DNA of 64,000 bases from Anaspis maculata. Taxonomy: Eukaryota; Arthropoda; Insecta; Coleoptera; Scraptiidae. Each line of letters starts with the position of its first letter. Position 1 is the first letter of the stretch. Location of the stretch: assembly GCA_949128115.1 (NCBI GenBank), contig OX421962.1:39889745-39953744 (forward strand), written 5' to 3'. The notes beneath the pieces were generated by a model, which saw nothing but the letters and a program-made list of their open reading frames with translations, had not been told where the DNA came from and did not search any database. The position numbers were made by a program, and so were the translations under genes. Below, piece by piece: positions 37,930 to 50,457 of this stretch.

Positions 37930-38270
37930 GAATGCTATAATACCCTCTGTACCAAAGACATTTTGTTCTTACATTACACCCTGTACCACTTCTTTCAGGA
38001 TATTTCTGAAACAGCTGAAGATATTCAGACGGGGTTTGTTTTACCTTGATGAGCATCAAATTGTGAATCCACATATTGATTTTCATGGCTCCAACTCTTT
38101 TGGTTTCTGACCTCCTGATTTTGATTTTTTTAATTTTTGATCACCCTGTATACAGCGTCTGCACCGATCATCATCGTGCCACCACTTCTTAAAATTAAGA
38201 CAATGCATGTTCGACAAAATTTGCAGGGTTTGTCCAATTTATGTCGCTAGCCGCGCAACTATTTATATGA
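37930..38270 (-). repeat. Dispersed repeat G, copy c
   Basis: Reverse orientation, with GATCACCCTGTATACAGCG and AGGATATTTCTGAAAC. Directly abuts the right edge of solo LTR family B. Foldback 3 arms carry a related version (TATACAGGGTGATAC at about 57920). Confidence 0.65.
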
Positions 38271-38405
38271 AGACAATTTTGTCAGTTTTCCGGAACCTAT
38301 GTCTTTTTAATTAAGGTGTGAAATGATAAGTGAATTTATTTGTCTACAAAGTGACGTTATAGAAGATTGAATTTGTTGAACAACAAACAAGGTACAACCA
38401 ATTTT

Positions 38406-40287
38406 ACTTCCCCGACCCACCATCCAACAAGAAGGGGAAGTATTGTGAACGTGCTAAAAGAATTTTTCGAGATGAAGACGGATATCCATTTTGAGGTCCC
38501 CCAAGACAATTAAGAACATTTTTGGAGTGATGTCTGTCTGTGTGTGTGTCTGTGTGTCTGTCTGTAATCTGCTACGATTACAGCCGCAGTGTTGATCCGA
38601 TCGACTTGAAATTCGGCATGCGGACATTGTTGGTCTCTGGAATGAGCCCTTCAGTTTTTGGCTGTCATCTGTCAAACGGAAATTTCACCATCAAAGAACG
38701 ACCAATGTTCTACATCACAAAACTTGACTTGCGATATACCGTTGAGGAGCCCATAAAAAACTGTATTCGGAACAGTTGAAAGTTTTTTCCTATCTGTCAT
38801 CTGTCAAATAAAAAAAAATGCCAAAGTTCAAAACTTTACCATTTAATTATTAAAAATCTATCAGATGGATTGGGACCAAATTTGGCAGCAATCAACAAAA
38901 CAAAAAAGTCAAATCAAGTCTGCAGTTGCAATATTCCCCCATTTCTCGTTGGTTTTTATGAGTTTTCAAAATTTCTCCTAGCCGTTGCCACCCGAGAGGG
39001 CCTCTCGCCCGAATTTTGACCAGAATGACTCGCCTTTGATGCAGGACTACACTCAAAAATTCATTACTGCTCAGCAATCAACTTTTTTCGAAAAAGTCGT
39101 TTAGACCCATTTTCAAAATCGGCACGGTTCCGGTTTTCTGACGGTTATTTTTTCAAAATGAAATTTGTATATTCCGTGAATTTGAAAAAAATACAATGCC
39201 AACTTTGACATGCGGTGAGCCGTGGGTGAGCCCCCCGAAATATTCATTTTAGGGGCAGACATGCTGGGAATGAAAGTTGGAGAAAAGATTGAATTAATTT
39301 TTGGACAGAAAATTTTCGAAATCGGACTCACGGTTTCCGAGTTTTCATCTCTAGAAAAACCGCAAATGTTCCAACTTTTCATCCCTACCCGTGAACAGAT
39401 TTTCACCATTTTTTTTTTATTTTTTTTTTTTAAATTAATGTTTTCCTCTTTTTCGGCTTATCAGCGCCATAGGAGTTTTTGCGCCTTTTATTGATAACAG
39501 TGAATTATAACATAGGAATTACAATATACGCAAATTTTTCAACAAACACAAAACATCCATGACTTCAGAATTCGAACCCGCGCCATCCGCACCACAGACG
39601 GCAGACGACCGACTGTGCTACGGGGCCGTCTTAAACAAGAGGTTACTGGCTCTTGAACATTTTTCAATAATTTTCTTCTCAATTTCCCGGGAATTTCCCT
39701 GTTGAAAATGTAAAACAGGCCTGGGTTATCGAAACCGGATTTGAATGATGGAGCTCAAAGTGAACCCGTAATTGACGATCTTCATAATGAGATGATTTGG
39801 AAAAAAAATTGAGATTTTTCCGGAAAATTCAAATTTTCAAAATTTTCAATTTCCTGCAAACTATTCCCAATCTTTATGTAGTGCCAGTTTCAGATCGTTC
39901 ACCTCTATCCATGTACTGATGCGTCTGACTGCCTTACACGCTTTTCTTTCTACATAATTTGGTTCCTATAATGAAAACCTGCTTTGTAACTTTTTCGCTT
40001 GAGAACAGATTCATAGTAACGTTCTTTAAACAAAAGGTATTTGATTCTTGAACATTTCCAGGCAATTTCTCTTGAAATTCTTCGAGTTTTTCGAGAGTTT
40101 TTCGCTTTAAAATCCACCGGCTTAGCTTATCGAGACGAGACTCAAATGACAAATGATGGAGCTCTAAATGAATCCCTATTTAGAGAAAATATCTCAATTC
40201 TTCAATGTTGTTCTCTAACTTCCCACCCGAAGGGACATCATTTTATAATAAAATTTCCATACGTTCCTTGCTACTCGTCGGGGAAGT
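38406..40287 (+). mobile_element. Repeat family with ACTTCCCCGAC inverted ends and subterminal microsatellite
   Basis: Ends are ACTTCCCCGAC (38406-38416) and GTCGGGGAAGT (40277-40287). A TGTC/TGTG microsatellite (about 38530-38563) lies near the left end, and a repeated core block (about 39670-39780 and 40050-40200) lies near the right. Layout resembles the HINEs, but no terminal hairpin is evident. It carries a tRNA-like insert at 39562-39628. Confidence 0.55.
39562..39628 (-). ncRNA. tRNA-like SINE head
   Basis: Minus strand TAGCACAGTCGG (A box, 39620-39609) and GGTTCGAATTC (B box, 39579-39569). T-stem pairing is weak, so it is SINE-derived and not a tRNA gene. Confidence 0.55.
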
Positions 40288-40315
40288 TTTGGGGTGACAC
40301 AACCGATTTTTCACT

Positions 40316-41262
40316 TGTCAGACAAAGTCCATATTGGTGCCTCCACCATATTTGCATGTAGCCGACGTCAATGTTATTTTCATAATTTTGCATGATCCTT
40401 GATGTGATTGTACAGAAATCGATTGATATAGCTCCATATATCTTTACGAGGTCGCACACGGCAAAGCCCTTTTTGACCATACGTTGCCTGACTTGAATTT
40501 TTTCTAAAATTTGAATGATGACAACAGGATTACTGCTGCATGACAGGAACCGCTAAAATCAGTTTCAAGACTTTCAAGGTCGTCCCGCTAATACAACTAA
40601 ACAAATCTCTGCTAACCAAACTGGTGTTTCAAGCCTCGCGTGAATAAGATGATAGGTGAAGTAAGTAGGTACTAATGAAGTTTTAATCCAGAGCTACAGG
40701 AACATCTGTGCATCGTGTCTTGGGAGGGAAACTTGAATTAAGTACGAACCTACTACGCTAGAAGTGCACTAATGATGACAGATTAACGGAAGCAAACTTC
40801 AACTTCGAGATGCAATTTCTGGAAGACATGAGGGTAACGTTTTTGTTGTTCGAAGGAGGCTGGGAGATTCATTTGCATAAACGCTTTCTTGCTCGTGTAC
40901 AGTTGCGAATATATTCAATCCTGGCATGGAAAAGTTCACGAAAAGCAACGCCCGCCGACGCTTTAAGTAAATCTGCATTCTTGTCTTTTGTGTACAAGTG
41001 CGTTGGAGAATCTGCACAAACTTCCTTTTTAAATCCTTAATATAAACTCGAAGTGGAAACGACAAACTTCTTGTATATAGTTTAGTATTTTGCCATCTAA
41101 ATTCAGTACAACTTCAATATTCTCGAGTGAATTTTATTACCGCTTGCATAATCATTGCCATTTTGAAATAATATCCGATACACCTGATTCAACAGAACAA
41201 TGGATGGAAAATAAACGAAATGAACCCAATCAACGCTTGTACCTATTTTATTTCGTATGTAT
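40316..41262. other. No recognisable gene (0.9 kb)
   Basis: Frames overlap on both strands at 40799-41065; neither is convincing. Confidence 0.4.
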
Positions 41263-41264
41263 TA

Positions 41265-41838
41265 ACGTATGGTCCGAAAGTTTTGGGAAATTGTTCAAAG
41301 CTAATAACTTTTTCTGGATAGTCTTTATTTTTTAACTTTATATTGCAATAATTACCATCATTTATAACAATAACAAATTCATGTTCAACATATTGATAAT
41401 GGATCATTATCTTCGATGGGTCTCAATTTTCTTCTGCCATGTTCTATAATTTTCTGTATCAATTTCTCAAATGTGAAATTCTCAAATGTTATTGAAAAAT
41501 GCGACGCCGTAATTGGTCTTCATTTGCAGCTTCCCATCCATTGTCGTATACTATCCTGCTTATTACTTAACAAAAATCTTATATTGGTCGAGCTTGCGGT
41601 ACATTGGGATGCAGGAGCTCAGAGAAATCAATCCAGCTGTTGTCCAGAGAATGATCGAACATGGCAGAAGAAAACTGAGAGCCATCAAAGATAATGGCTC
41701 ATCTTCAATATGTTAAATATGAATTTTGTACTGTCAAAGATAATGCTAGTTTTTGCAATACTAAACTACAAAATTAAAACTATCCAAAAAAAAGTTATTA
41801 GCTTTGAAATAAATTCCCAAAACTTTCGGACCACACGT
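41265..41838 (+). mobile_element. Tc1-like deletion derivative, 574 bp
   Basis: Terminal inverted repeats of about 60 bp start ACGTATGGTCCGAAAG and ACGTGTGGTCCGAAAG. TA flanks both sides (41263-41264, 41839-41840). The internal remnant is the last part of a transposase. Confidence 0.85.
41513..41715 (+). pseudogene. C-terminal tail of a Tc1-type transposase
   Basis: RYIGMQELREINPAVVQRMIEHGRRKLRAI ends shortly before the right inverted repeat, where a transposase C-terminus is expected. The catalytic residues are deleted. Recognition is by position and style of the tail, not by a diagnostic motif. Confidence 0.5.
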
Positions 41839-41840
41839 TA

Positions 41841-43282
41841 TATTATTATTTTGCATCGAGATTGAGACCATTGACGTCCCATAAATTTCTAATATTACGG
41901 TCTGCTTTTGACAGGCTGTTTAAACTTCATAATATACACAAACTTGTTTTAATCCTACACAAAGGTAGGGCAAAATAATGAATCACTGAACAGCGAAACT
42001 TCTGCTGGGCGAAACTCGATTCGTTAAAGGGAAAACGTATAGGTATAGACATAACCTGGTGACGAAGACTTTGCATAGTCTGTGTAAAAACGAAAGGCCT
42101 TCTGCACGTCTTCACGCTTCAGTGATTCTGAAACGAATCCCAAAAGTCTGCATCCCAGTAAGCCATAATTAAACTGATTAATTAAAATGACGTCGTCGTC
42201 AAATCCAAGCCGAGACCTGTGAATATTCTTCATTCAATATATCCACCTGAAAATTTTTGTAACTTCATCCCGCGCTTAAAAAATTTATGTGCCCTCCCTC
42301 GTGTTTTCCTACAGCAAATTTATGGTTTCCGTTTTGGGAAATAAGGGTTTCCACGGTATGAAGTAAGGTTCACTTAAGCGTACGTGTCCGGAATATGCTA
42401 TAAAAGCAACGTTCTGTTTACACGGGCATTAATTTTTTCCTTTCTGATAATCGAACGCGCTTTTTAAAAATATAAACTCCGAAAGAAACTTATCAATTTC
42501 CAGATTGAAATATCGACTGTCAAATCGTCAATTTCACATTCTCCCGCATCGAAAGCAGTTCGGAACCAGCAAATATATATCAATATAAAAGAGCCAAAAT
42601 AAAATATCCATGGCACGTCTTTCCGCAGATGCCGTGTTTGGAATAACATGCGGCTTAAGAAATCAAAGGATCAAGCCGGGAATTAATGGGAACTAAAGAC
42701 GACTGGATAAAAAACGATAAAAGGATATGCGGGGCTAAAACTTGGAAAGAATCGAAAAGGGGTCCCGCATTATTATGGCGAAATGGGAATTTGTGAGGAG
42801 TACCTACATTATACGTACCACCTACCCACAGCCACAACACAAATCACATACAAAATGTATGAAGGAGAAAACCGCTGAAATAACAGTTTGAGATGATTTA
42901 AGGTACGTGAGGTGGAGCTCTGCATTTTTTAAAGCTCGCGCGTGCATGAATTTTTTGGCGTTTCCCCACTTTTTTGCGTTATTTATTTTATAGGTATTTA
43001 TCGACCCTTTTGAAAAGTAACTCAATGGGAAAGTGAAAAATGTTTTTTTTTATTACTAGGCTAAAATAAAAATACGCCACCATTATTAACCTATCACTGA
43101 ATCGCGTTTCGATTTTCTAGTAGAAAAAAATCCTGTACAGAGTGTTAGATCGGATGTAGGTCCTGGTTGTTACAAACTCTGAGGGATGATTCTCCATCAA
43201 AAATGAAGTCAAAAAAAAAGAACTCATGATCCTAATTTTTTTTTTAAAGATGCGGAATGTTGAAATTTAAAATACTGGAAAC
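41841..43282. other. No gene seen (1.4 kb)
   Basis: AT-rich, short frames only. Confidence 0.4.
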
Positions 43283-43286
43283 ATAC

Positions 43287-43799
43287 TGTTACGAGCGGCG
43301 ATTCCATACATATTTGTTAACACTCGACTTTTCTGGATCCTTTCATCCATTAGATCGCAGTGTAGAAGTCTGGAGCGATCTCGTGCATTCCAGAGCGTTC
43401 GTGTATGTGAAACTCAATGGAGACTCGAACGTTCGATCACGGCACATCAGTCCACTTTGGCGGAGGTGCAGATTCCAGAACACATGGAAAGCACGCGGAA
43501 GGTGTGTGTGATAATTCAGGAATGGTCTAGAAACCGCATATGCCAGGCACTATGGAATTTGCTGGAAATAGACAGAAAGCTCGAGAACGCTGCTCGGAGG
43601 CCTTATATAAGGCGTCAGCCGGGAGCTCGCGGCAGTATTGAATTGGATAGCGAGCGATAACAAGCGAAGTACCTGCGATATGATTCCAAGCGTGAATAAT
43701 TGTTGGTGTATTGTAGTGGTAGTACGCAGAAATAAACAGTGTTTGTTTCAAAACAATCGTCTCTATTATATTCGCACCCGTACGCGAAATATCGTAACA
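43287..43799 (+). mobile_element. Solo LTR, family A, copy 3 (513 bp)
   Basis: Begins TGTTACGAGCGG, ends CGTAACA, and is flanked by ATAC on both sides (43283-43286, 43800-43803). CTTATATAAG (43602-43611) is a TATA box and AATAAA (43731-43736) a poly(A) signal, which sets the plus orientation. No internal retrotransposon sequence is attached, so this is a recombination product. Confidence 0.92.
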
Positions 43800-43803
43800 A
43801 TAC

Positions 43804-45356
43804 GTTTAAAATGACCTACTCATAATAGTGTATTATTTTACGAGTTTAATAAGAGATTGAGAAGAGCGCAGCGTGTAGTAGGCCACTCCAGTCGGGTGAT
43901 AACTTGACTGCAGCAACGCTGGCCGATTAGATGTCAAGAGTTGGATGGGAGACAAGGCGTCTTTCATCTGATTCGAAGCCGGTCTGAAACCTCTTCTCGG
44001 GTGACCTTAGACGAACCCCCCCCCCAGTATACATGCCTCCAGCCGTCGGTACGGCAATGTGTAGAGGAAAACCGGCAGCGTGGTCGGGAGGCTGACGAAA
44101 TCAGAAACACCGACGCAGGAAGCGATAATGTATCGGACACCCGCACCTGCGGTTCGGGGGTGAAAGCCGGAGTCTAGGTGAAGCGTGCGCTTGTTGGCCC
44201 CAGTGCTTGGATGAACCGACCATCAAACATCCAGGCACCACATTGCGGCTCGGTGAGCCCGGCTGGTCTACGTGCCAAGTGAAACTTTGTTCCACTAACA
44301 CCCCAAATGGAATCCATAAGACGTAATATTGTCACAGGACTGGTTTTGGGGCACGATGAGCTTGCAAGGAGCCATTGTACCAACGTGTACCATTCCCTCC
44401 CCCAATATTTTCCACCTTCAATTTAGAAGAATAGAAGCTGGTGTACAATTTTGATTAAAGACTTCATTTTCGAGATATTTGAGTTTTCAATTTTGGAGAA
44501 CATCTCAAAAACAAACACTACGTTCAAGAGCCTACAAATTTTCTCTTTTGCAATCTTGTTGTTTCTCAGCGGAAATGGTGATTTATCAACCTCATCATCC
44601 CTAGCAAACCTTTTTCTGTTGAGAATTCATTCGTTTTCTTGAATTTCAACATTCGCGCGGTCGCGCCTCTAAATATATCGAGAGCATAGCCTCAGAATAG
44701 CTTTTTTTTTTAAATTGAACGTAGAATTCAAAAATATAAACAATTTTCGAAACTGACTGGTAGTAAGAATAGGGGGAATAAGGGGGAAGAAAGCATCTCC
44801 TGTTATTTATCCCCCTGAAAATTTTTAATGGAACGCGTCATTATTGCTCCATAAATTAAATTAAATTTGATCAAAATCGGTTGAACGGTTCAAAAGTTAT
44901 TACGGTAAAGAAAAGTTTTTGAAAAGCTGACTTAGCTGATAACATCGTTCTGATGTAATCCTGATGCTGTCTGAATCTAGCCGAAAGTGATATGAAATCT
45001 CATCTACATCTGATCACGTATCCGCAGTGTTTGCCGTGCCTTCCTATAATAACGTATTCATACTGGCCCAAATACATCACGTAACATCGACGCCGGTGAA
45101 TGCCTTTTTTTGCGTCGGGCGGGTATCCGGTAACCGTGTAGTCACTGGCAGTACCTCCTAAGCGCCGCCTCAGTACTCTGACAGCGGCGCTTGGTGATTT
45201 ACATACAACTCATCATTTTATGGACGCATCAACATCATCTAGGTTATTAGCACCCTTTTTTTCGGTGCTTTTCTCTTTTCACCCTTTTTCTGTGAGGGAT
45301 AGGGTGTGGTTCTAAATGGTGAGGGATACCATCGACAAATCCAGGGGGGTACATAC
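43804..45356. other. No gene seen (1.5 kb)
   Basis: 43860-44300 is distinctly GC-rich compared with its neighbours and contains TTGGATGGGAGAC, resembling the C-box region of 5S rRNA. It could be a SINE or LINE 5' region; no stronger case can be made. Confidence 0.35.
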
Positions 45357-45780
45357 TCAGGTGAGAACCTTGATCTTTATGTCGGATAAAGAACAGTTGG
45401 AGAGATCAAGTTCGCTCTCATACGCAGAGTAATTAACAATCATCTGATAAAGAGGAGATGCCACTAGGATGTTGGTTCTAGCTGTGAGAAGGTGGAATAA
45501 ATTGTGTGACCTAGAGGAAAGCCGAGGAACATTGAGACCCACAGCGCAAAGAAAACCAGGGCAATCCAACGCGTTGCTGAACAGTCCAAAGAGAAAATGG
45601 ATTGAGTGGAACACTCTTCGAGACTTCAAAGATGACAAGTTGAACCGCTCCAACATGATCTTCTAAGGGAAACACGTTACATGGAGGGTATTGGATCGGT
45701 TGTCCAGTATAAAGTAAGCCGCTTCCAAAAGTCTCTTCTGAACTTTCTCCAAATCATTATGAATGAGTCATAAATCGGGC
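45357..45780 (-). pseudogene. Second LINE family, C-terminal reverse transcriptase remnant
   Basis: The minus strand shows the typical post-thumb region of insect LINEs in pieces: VQKRLLEAAYF near 45740, then after a frame break LKSRR-FHSIHFL-GL, LDCPGFL, NVPR-SSRS, ARTNIL-ASPLYQM and a DLSNCSLSDIK ending. The catalytic domain is absent. Sequence and ending differ from the 46.4-kb copy, so it is another family. Confidence rests on recognising this conserved tail. Confidence 0.7.
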
Positions 45781-46200
45781 TTCACACAAAAGAGGCGTAT
45801 TTAAGTTTACACCGGACGAAAGAAACGTACAAGGCCTTCAGTGTTTAACGTTGGAAAATGCCTTCGAGTTTCTCAGCACAAAGCTAAGGCTCTTGTATGC
45901 CGAGCTCGAGATAGAACGGAACCCTGTTCCAACACCATGGTAGGGATTTTTATCGACCACCAACATCGCATGGGGTCGGCACCATTGTTCATATTTTACG
46001 TGCTATGCGAGCTATGCGACACACATTTACGACGCGCCTTGCATTAAGCAAGCATTCTAACTGAATTAAGAAGCTTGTTTTAAAGACGAAATTGGTGACA
46101 CCTGAGTTTCATTGTAAAACATTGTTGTCAAGGTCCAGTGATCAGCATCTTGTCACAAGCTACAAGAAACTTTGTTCGTATAAAATACAGTCATGTATTG
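45781..46200. other. No gene seen (0.4 kb)
   Basis: May be upstream, degraded LINE sequence; not readable. Confidence 0.35.
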
Positions 46201-46448
46201 TCATCATCATCATCATCATCTTTATTTATTCCCTTCTTTACACACACGAGAGGTGTATATAAATAGCATTGCGCCATGGAACATGTCATAAGCATTGTAA
46301 ATAAATACTATAAATAAATAAACAAACAGATCAGAATCAAAAAAAAAACAATTACAAACAGATAAGATTAAAAATAGCAAAAAACAACTAAAAAAACACA
46401 AACACACCGATGCCGCAGAAGCAAACAAACAAACGAATCAAAAACAAG

Positions 46449-47669
46449 CTACATGGAGATCTCTTCGTTAAAAAATTGTGCAAGTGTATAGTGTGCTCGT
46501 CCAGTCAGGTACTCTCCCAGTATCACTCTCATCTGCTTGGTAGGTAAGTCTCTGATATAGCCGGGAATCTTATTGTAACATTTAATTGCGTTGAAGGTGA
46601 CATTTCTTTTTTCTAATTCTAGTCGAGGCCTCGGATGGCATAGGTTCCGGCCGCTCCTTGTGAAATGTTCATGATGCGGCTCGTAGTCACTGAAAAGGTC
46701 GTAGTTCTTCTTCACAAAAGTTACGCACTCCAACACGTAGAGACCGATGACAGTGAGTATGCCCTGCTCCTTGAAGACCGGGACACACGAATCGGTTTGC
46801 CTCAAATTGAAAATTCTCCTAAGGCACCGCTTTTGTGTTTTTAGTACATCCTCAACCCTGATGGAATCACCCCAGAAGATGACACCGTAGCGTATCCTCG
46901 ACGCGACGTAGGCATTATACGCTGTCCTAGCTGCCCCGACGGACACCACCCTCGCAAGGACTCCCAGGGCGTAGGAGAATTTCGATGTCTGTGATGTTAA
47001 CTGCGATATGTGATGCTTCCAGCTCAATCGAGGATCCAGATGAAGGCCAAGGAACTTGACGCAGGATTCCGCTGTCAAGGAGATGTCCCCATTCAGATCC
47101 AACCTCCATGGTGTAGTCTCGTCGTAAGTTGGTGAGAATTTCATCAATTTTGTCTTTGCTGCGTTCATCTTTAACTCATTTGATGAAAACCAGGCCTCAA
47201 GCGTCAGAAAAGACTGCTGTATGTCCATCGTCATGTCCTGTATGTCTTTCCGGTGAAAAATTATTGATGTGTCATCAGCGTACATAATCGCTTTTTGTTG
47301 TACAACAGCAGGCAGATCGTTGGTATAAATTATGTACAGCAGTGGACCCAAAATGGAGCCTTGGGGCACTCCTCTATTGACTCCTTTTGAATCCGAGACC
47401 AGTTCCTCTCCTGACAGGGTATCGTATATTTTAATTCGCTGTACACGGTCTCCCAAGTAAGACTCAAATAACCTCAGCGGAGCTCCCCTAATTCCATACA
47501 TTTCCAGTTTTCGTAGCAGCCTTTTGTGGCACACGGAGTCGAAAGCTTTAGACAAGTCAATAAACGCAGCCGTCGCCTGTTCGCCCCGGTTTATCGAATC
47601 CAGAATCTCCGTTAATGCCATGTATGCTGCTCTAACCGTTGACCTTCCTTTCCTGAATCCATTCTGCAT
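46449..47669 (-). pseudogene. Non-LTR retrotransposon reverse transcriptase, 5'-truncated (CR1/Jockey group)
   Basis: An open frame of 406 codons covers the palm, thumb and C-terminal region of a LINE reverse transcriptase. FIDLSKAFDSV (D38) carries the first catalytic Asp, RGVPQGSILGP is near 99-109, MYADDTSIIF holds the catalytic YADD at 130-133, and VKFLGLHLD follows. The endonuclease, ORF1 and the N-terminal fingers are missing, so this is a 5'-truncated copy, although the remaining frame is undamaged. The start methionine is only where the open frame begins. A related, shorter fragment lies at 59755-60350. The group assignment (Jockey superfamily, CR1/Daphne-like) comes from motif style and is not certain. 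Confidence 0.9.
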
Positions 47670-47764
47670 TTCAGTCAGTACCTTGTATTTCTCAAGACAA
47701 GGTACTGACTGAAATGCAGAATGGATTCAGGAAAGGAAGGTCAACGGTTAGAGCAGCATACATG
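47619..47764. repeat. Perfect palindrome, 68-bp arms, 10-nt loop, at LINE 5' junction
   Basis: Arms 47619-47686 and 47697-47764 are exact reverse complements; loop 47687-47696. Both arms are reverse-transcriptase sequence. Confidence 0.95.
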
Positions 47765-47800
47765 TGGATTGTGTGATTTACTCGCTCAACTCGAAAATAG

Positions 47801-48318
47801 TGCTACGTATTTCGCGTACAGGTTCAAATATAATTGAGACGATCGTTCAAAAACACACACTGTTTATTACTGCGTACTACAATAAATACACGCCAACAAT
47901 TATTCACGCTTGTGAATATCGCTGGGACTATTGCTTCTTATCCGCTCGCTGTCTCTTCCAATTCAATACTGCTCGTGAGACGACGATTGATGCCTCATAT
48001 AGGCCCGACTAGTTCATCTTGAATGTTCCATGCATTCTCCAGTAGTTTCCACAGTGACCCGACATACGGTTTTCATACGACTCCCGAAAAATCTTGCACA
48101 TTACCCGTATAATTCTGCCGTGCTCTAGAACTGGCGCCTCCCCCAAAATGAGCAGACGTGTCTTGATCGAGCGTTGAAGATTCTCAATGCCAAGCCATCG
48201 CGTATACTTCTGGAAATGTCCAGAGCTTCGCACTTGTATCTACACCGCGACATAATGGATGGACAAATCTAGAAAGATCGCGTGTTTACCAGAATGCACG
48301 GGATCGCCGCTCGTAACA
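47801..48318 (-). mobile_element. Solo LTR, family A, copy 4 (518 bp)
   Basis: On the minus strand it begins TGTTACGAGCGGCG and ends CGTAGCA. ATAG flanks both sides (47797-47800, 48319-48322). Same family as 43287-43799. Confidence 0.9.
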
Positions 48319-48328
48319 ATAGTAACCT

Positions 48329-48662
48329 AAGGGCTGAATTTCAAGTTAACAACGCAACTTGCGCCACTCATTCACGGCATCGATGAGCCAATCATCGCGT
48401 CGGATTGTGTTGTGTTGCCATAGTGATCGGACTTGAGGTGCGTTCAGTCAGCTTATGTAGCCGCAAGTTTTAATTTTAGTCGCAAGCGCAGCGACTCCTA
48501 TTGGCTCTTATGAACCAGCCTCCTCAGAACAGCCAATAAGCGATGCAGCGCTTACGACTAAAATTAAAACTTGCGGCTAAATAAGCTGACTGAACGCACC
48601 TTTACTCTATCTACACTTGCGCGGGCGACCGGGCGTATCTTTAACTTGAAATCAAGCCCTTA
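48329..48662. mobile_element. MITE, about 334 bp, next to solo LTR copy 4
   Basis: Terminal CTAAGGGCTGAATTTCAAG and inverted CTTGAAATCAAGCCCTTAG. Inner arms of about 65 bp (48436-48500, 48536-48600) share GGTGCGTTCAGTCAGCTTAT. The target duplication is not clear. Confidence 0.8.
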
Positions 48663-50202
48663 GTCAACTAAGTAGGACCGATTGCACAAAGGTGGTAGAA
48701 GTTTTAGTTCGGTACCAAACACTGGAACAAATTAAGGTGGAATAAAATGCAAACCCAGCTACTTCAAGGAAAGAATATGATCGGAATGCAAAATATAGCT
48801 CGAAGCGATTATTTGAATACCGAAACCCAAGTGAGACATCCTTTATTTTAGCTTGTAGAATGTCACCCCTAGTTTGTTTCAGCATACAAATGATCATATG
48901 GAGCTATATTTTGTGTGACCATCAATGTTCTTTCTTTGGAGTAATCGGATTTGCATTTTATTTCACTTTTAAATATGATCCCCTGTCTGGTACAACTGAA
49001 GTTTGATACCATCACGTATGTGCAATCGGATTTAAACAGACTTGATTTAATTTCTAAGTTATAAGTGACAAGGACAAGTGATTTAGACCCGTTTGAAACA
49101 TTGCGAAAGCAGGCCTATCTAATCGCACATCACCTATTGCCTGCTGTATAAACGCGGCTTTAAAGTCGGCGTAAGGCGTAAGACAAATCCTTAAGTTGCG
49201 AAGGATATACCTCCAGCAGCTAAACTAGCATCACTAATTGAATCGTGGTGAATAACCAAGTGTAAGTATATACGACTGACGTCTACATACATAATATAGC
49301 TAGATATTTGATGCACATTTTCCCTCTTCCCTTTTGTTCCCGAATTAATCTGAGCTAAGCTAAGAACGATGCTTTCGGTTTAATCATTTGCCGTGAAAAG
49401 ACAGTCGGTGTGTGTTGTGATGATGTGTTACGTCATCAGAAACAGAAACGTCTGCTGCAGGTTTTACTGATTATGAGTGCTTTCTGGAATTGGAGACAAT
49501 GTGTTCACCGCAATAAAAGCGTTTTAAAGTCAACCATTATACGCGCATCAGCTAATATTTGATCACAAATCCAGGAGTGCTGCTCGTAAATCTCAAGTAG
49601 TTAGACGTTCCGTTTTATGCTAATGAAAACCGCACAAGCAACCACTACAGAGTACCTACGCGTCGTCCTACATATGCCGGCCCTATTGTGCTCCGGATGT
49701 ACAGAAATGGCCTGATGTCTGGAAAATGCTCCTTTTGTCCTGCGCCAGCAAAAAATTAATGCGCACTCCTTGATTCTGGGGTCCGTGATCTGGCAAACAT
49801 GCTCGACCATTTCCCGACAAAAGTGACGTAGATGGTTGAAAAGTAGTAGATATAGATCATGATGTGTGCACCCCTGGAGGGAATATCGATTATAATAGGA
49901 CTATTATATTATTATATCATACTTATTGAATATTTAATAATTTTAATATATTGCATGTAGACAGCTCGAACAGCGCTTCGATCCGAGCTGAACCATACTT
50001 GTCATTCCACAGATGTCAGAATGTCAAAGATCCACCGTGGCTTCCGTCTTATTTACCTATTATTGAACGTAACCTCGAAACGCCGACAAAATCTTACGTG
50101 CCTCGGTACAACAGGGGAATAAAACTGTAGGAATTTCCATCGAAATATTTATTGCAAACTTTCGAACATTATTTAGATTATGAAACAACAAAGTACAAAT
50201 AT
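48663..50202. other. No recognisable gene (1.5 kb)
   Basis: Holds one of two copies of a short shared motif (GCATTAATTTTTTGCTGGCG, minus strand, about 49744-49766); see findings. Confidence 0.4.
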
Positions 50203-50452
50203 TAGCCCAGGTACTATCGAGTTTCAGCATGAACTAATTTATGGTCGGCCAAATTTTTCATAAAACGACAATAAAGAGTGTCTGCTATAACATACCAAAA
50301 GTCCCCTAAGATCCCGTGTCGGCGTCCCCCTTTTTGGGGCGTTTTTCTGAAATATGACAGTTACGTTATAAGTATAACACACAGATATTGGGACGTGCGC
50401 CTGTCACCCGGAATAGCTCAGTGGCAAAGGCTTTGATTTCCGATTGATGTAT

Positions 50453-50457
50453 CGCTG
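50453..50457. repeat. Transib target-site duplication, left copy (CGCTG)
   Basis: CGCTG directly before the heptamer. An identical copy follows the other end at 53621-53625. Confidence 0.9.

Larger units (their letters stand above)
46201..47764 (-). mobile_element. 5'-truncated LINE insertion with (GAT)n tail and inverted 5' end
   Basis: Reading the minus strand, the element ends in AATAAATAAA followed by six or seven GAT units (46220-46201), a microsatellite 3' tail. Its 5' end continues past the coding frame into a perfect inverted copy of its own first 68 bp. CATGTATTG before the tail and CATGTGGATTG after the palindrome may be a degenerate target duplication. Confidence 0.8.

Noticed and set aside
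39562..39628. Functional tRNA gene
   Set aside because: The T stem is mostly wobble and the acceptor is unpaired.
43287..48318. Family A LTRs at 43.3 and 47.8 kb as the two ends of one full element
   Set aside because: They are in opposite orientation and each has its own 4-bp target duplication.
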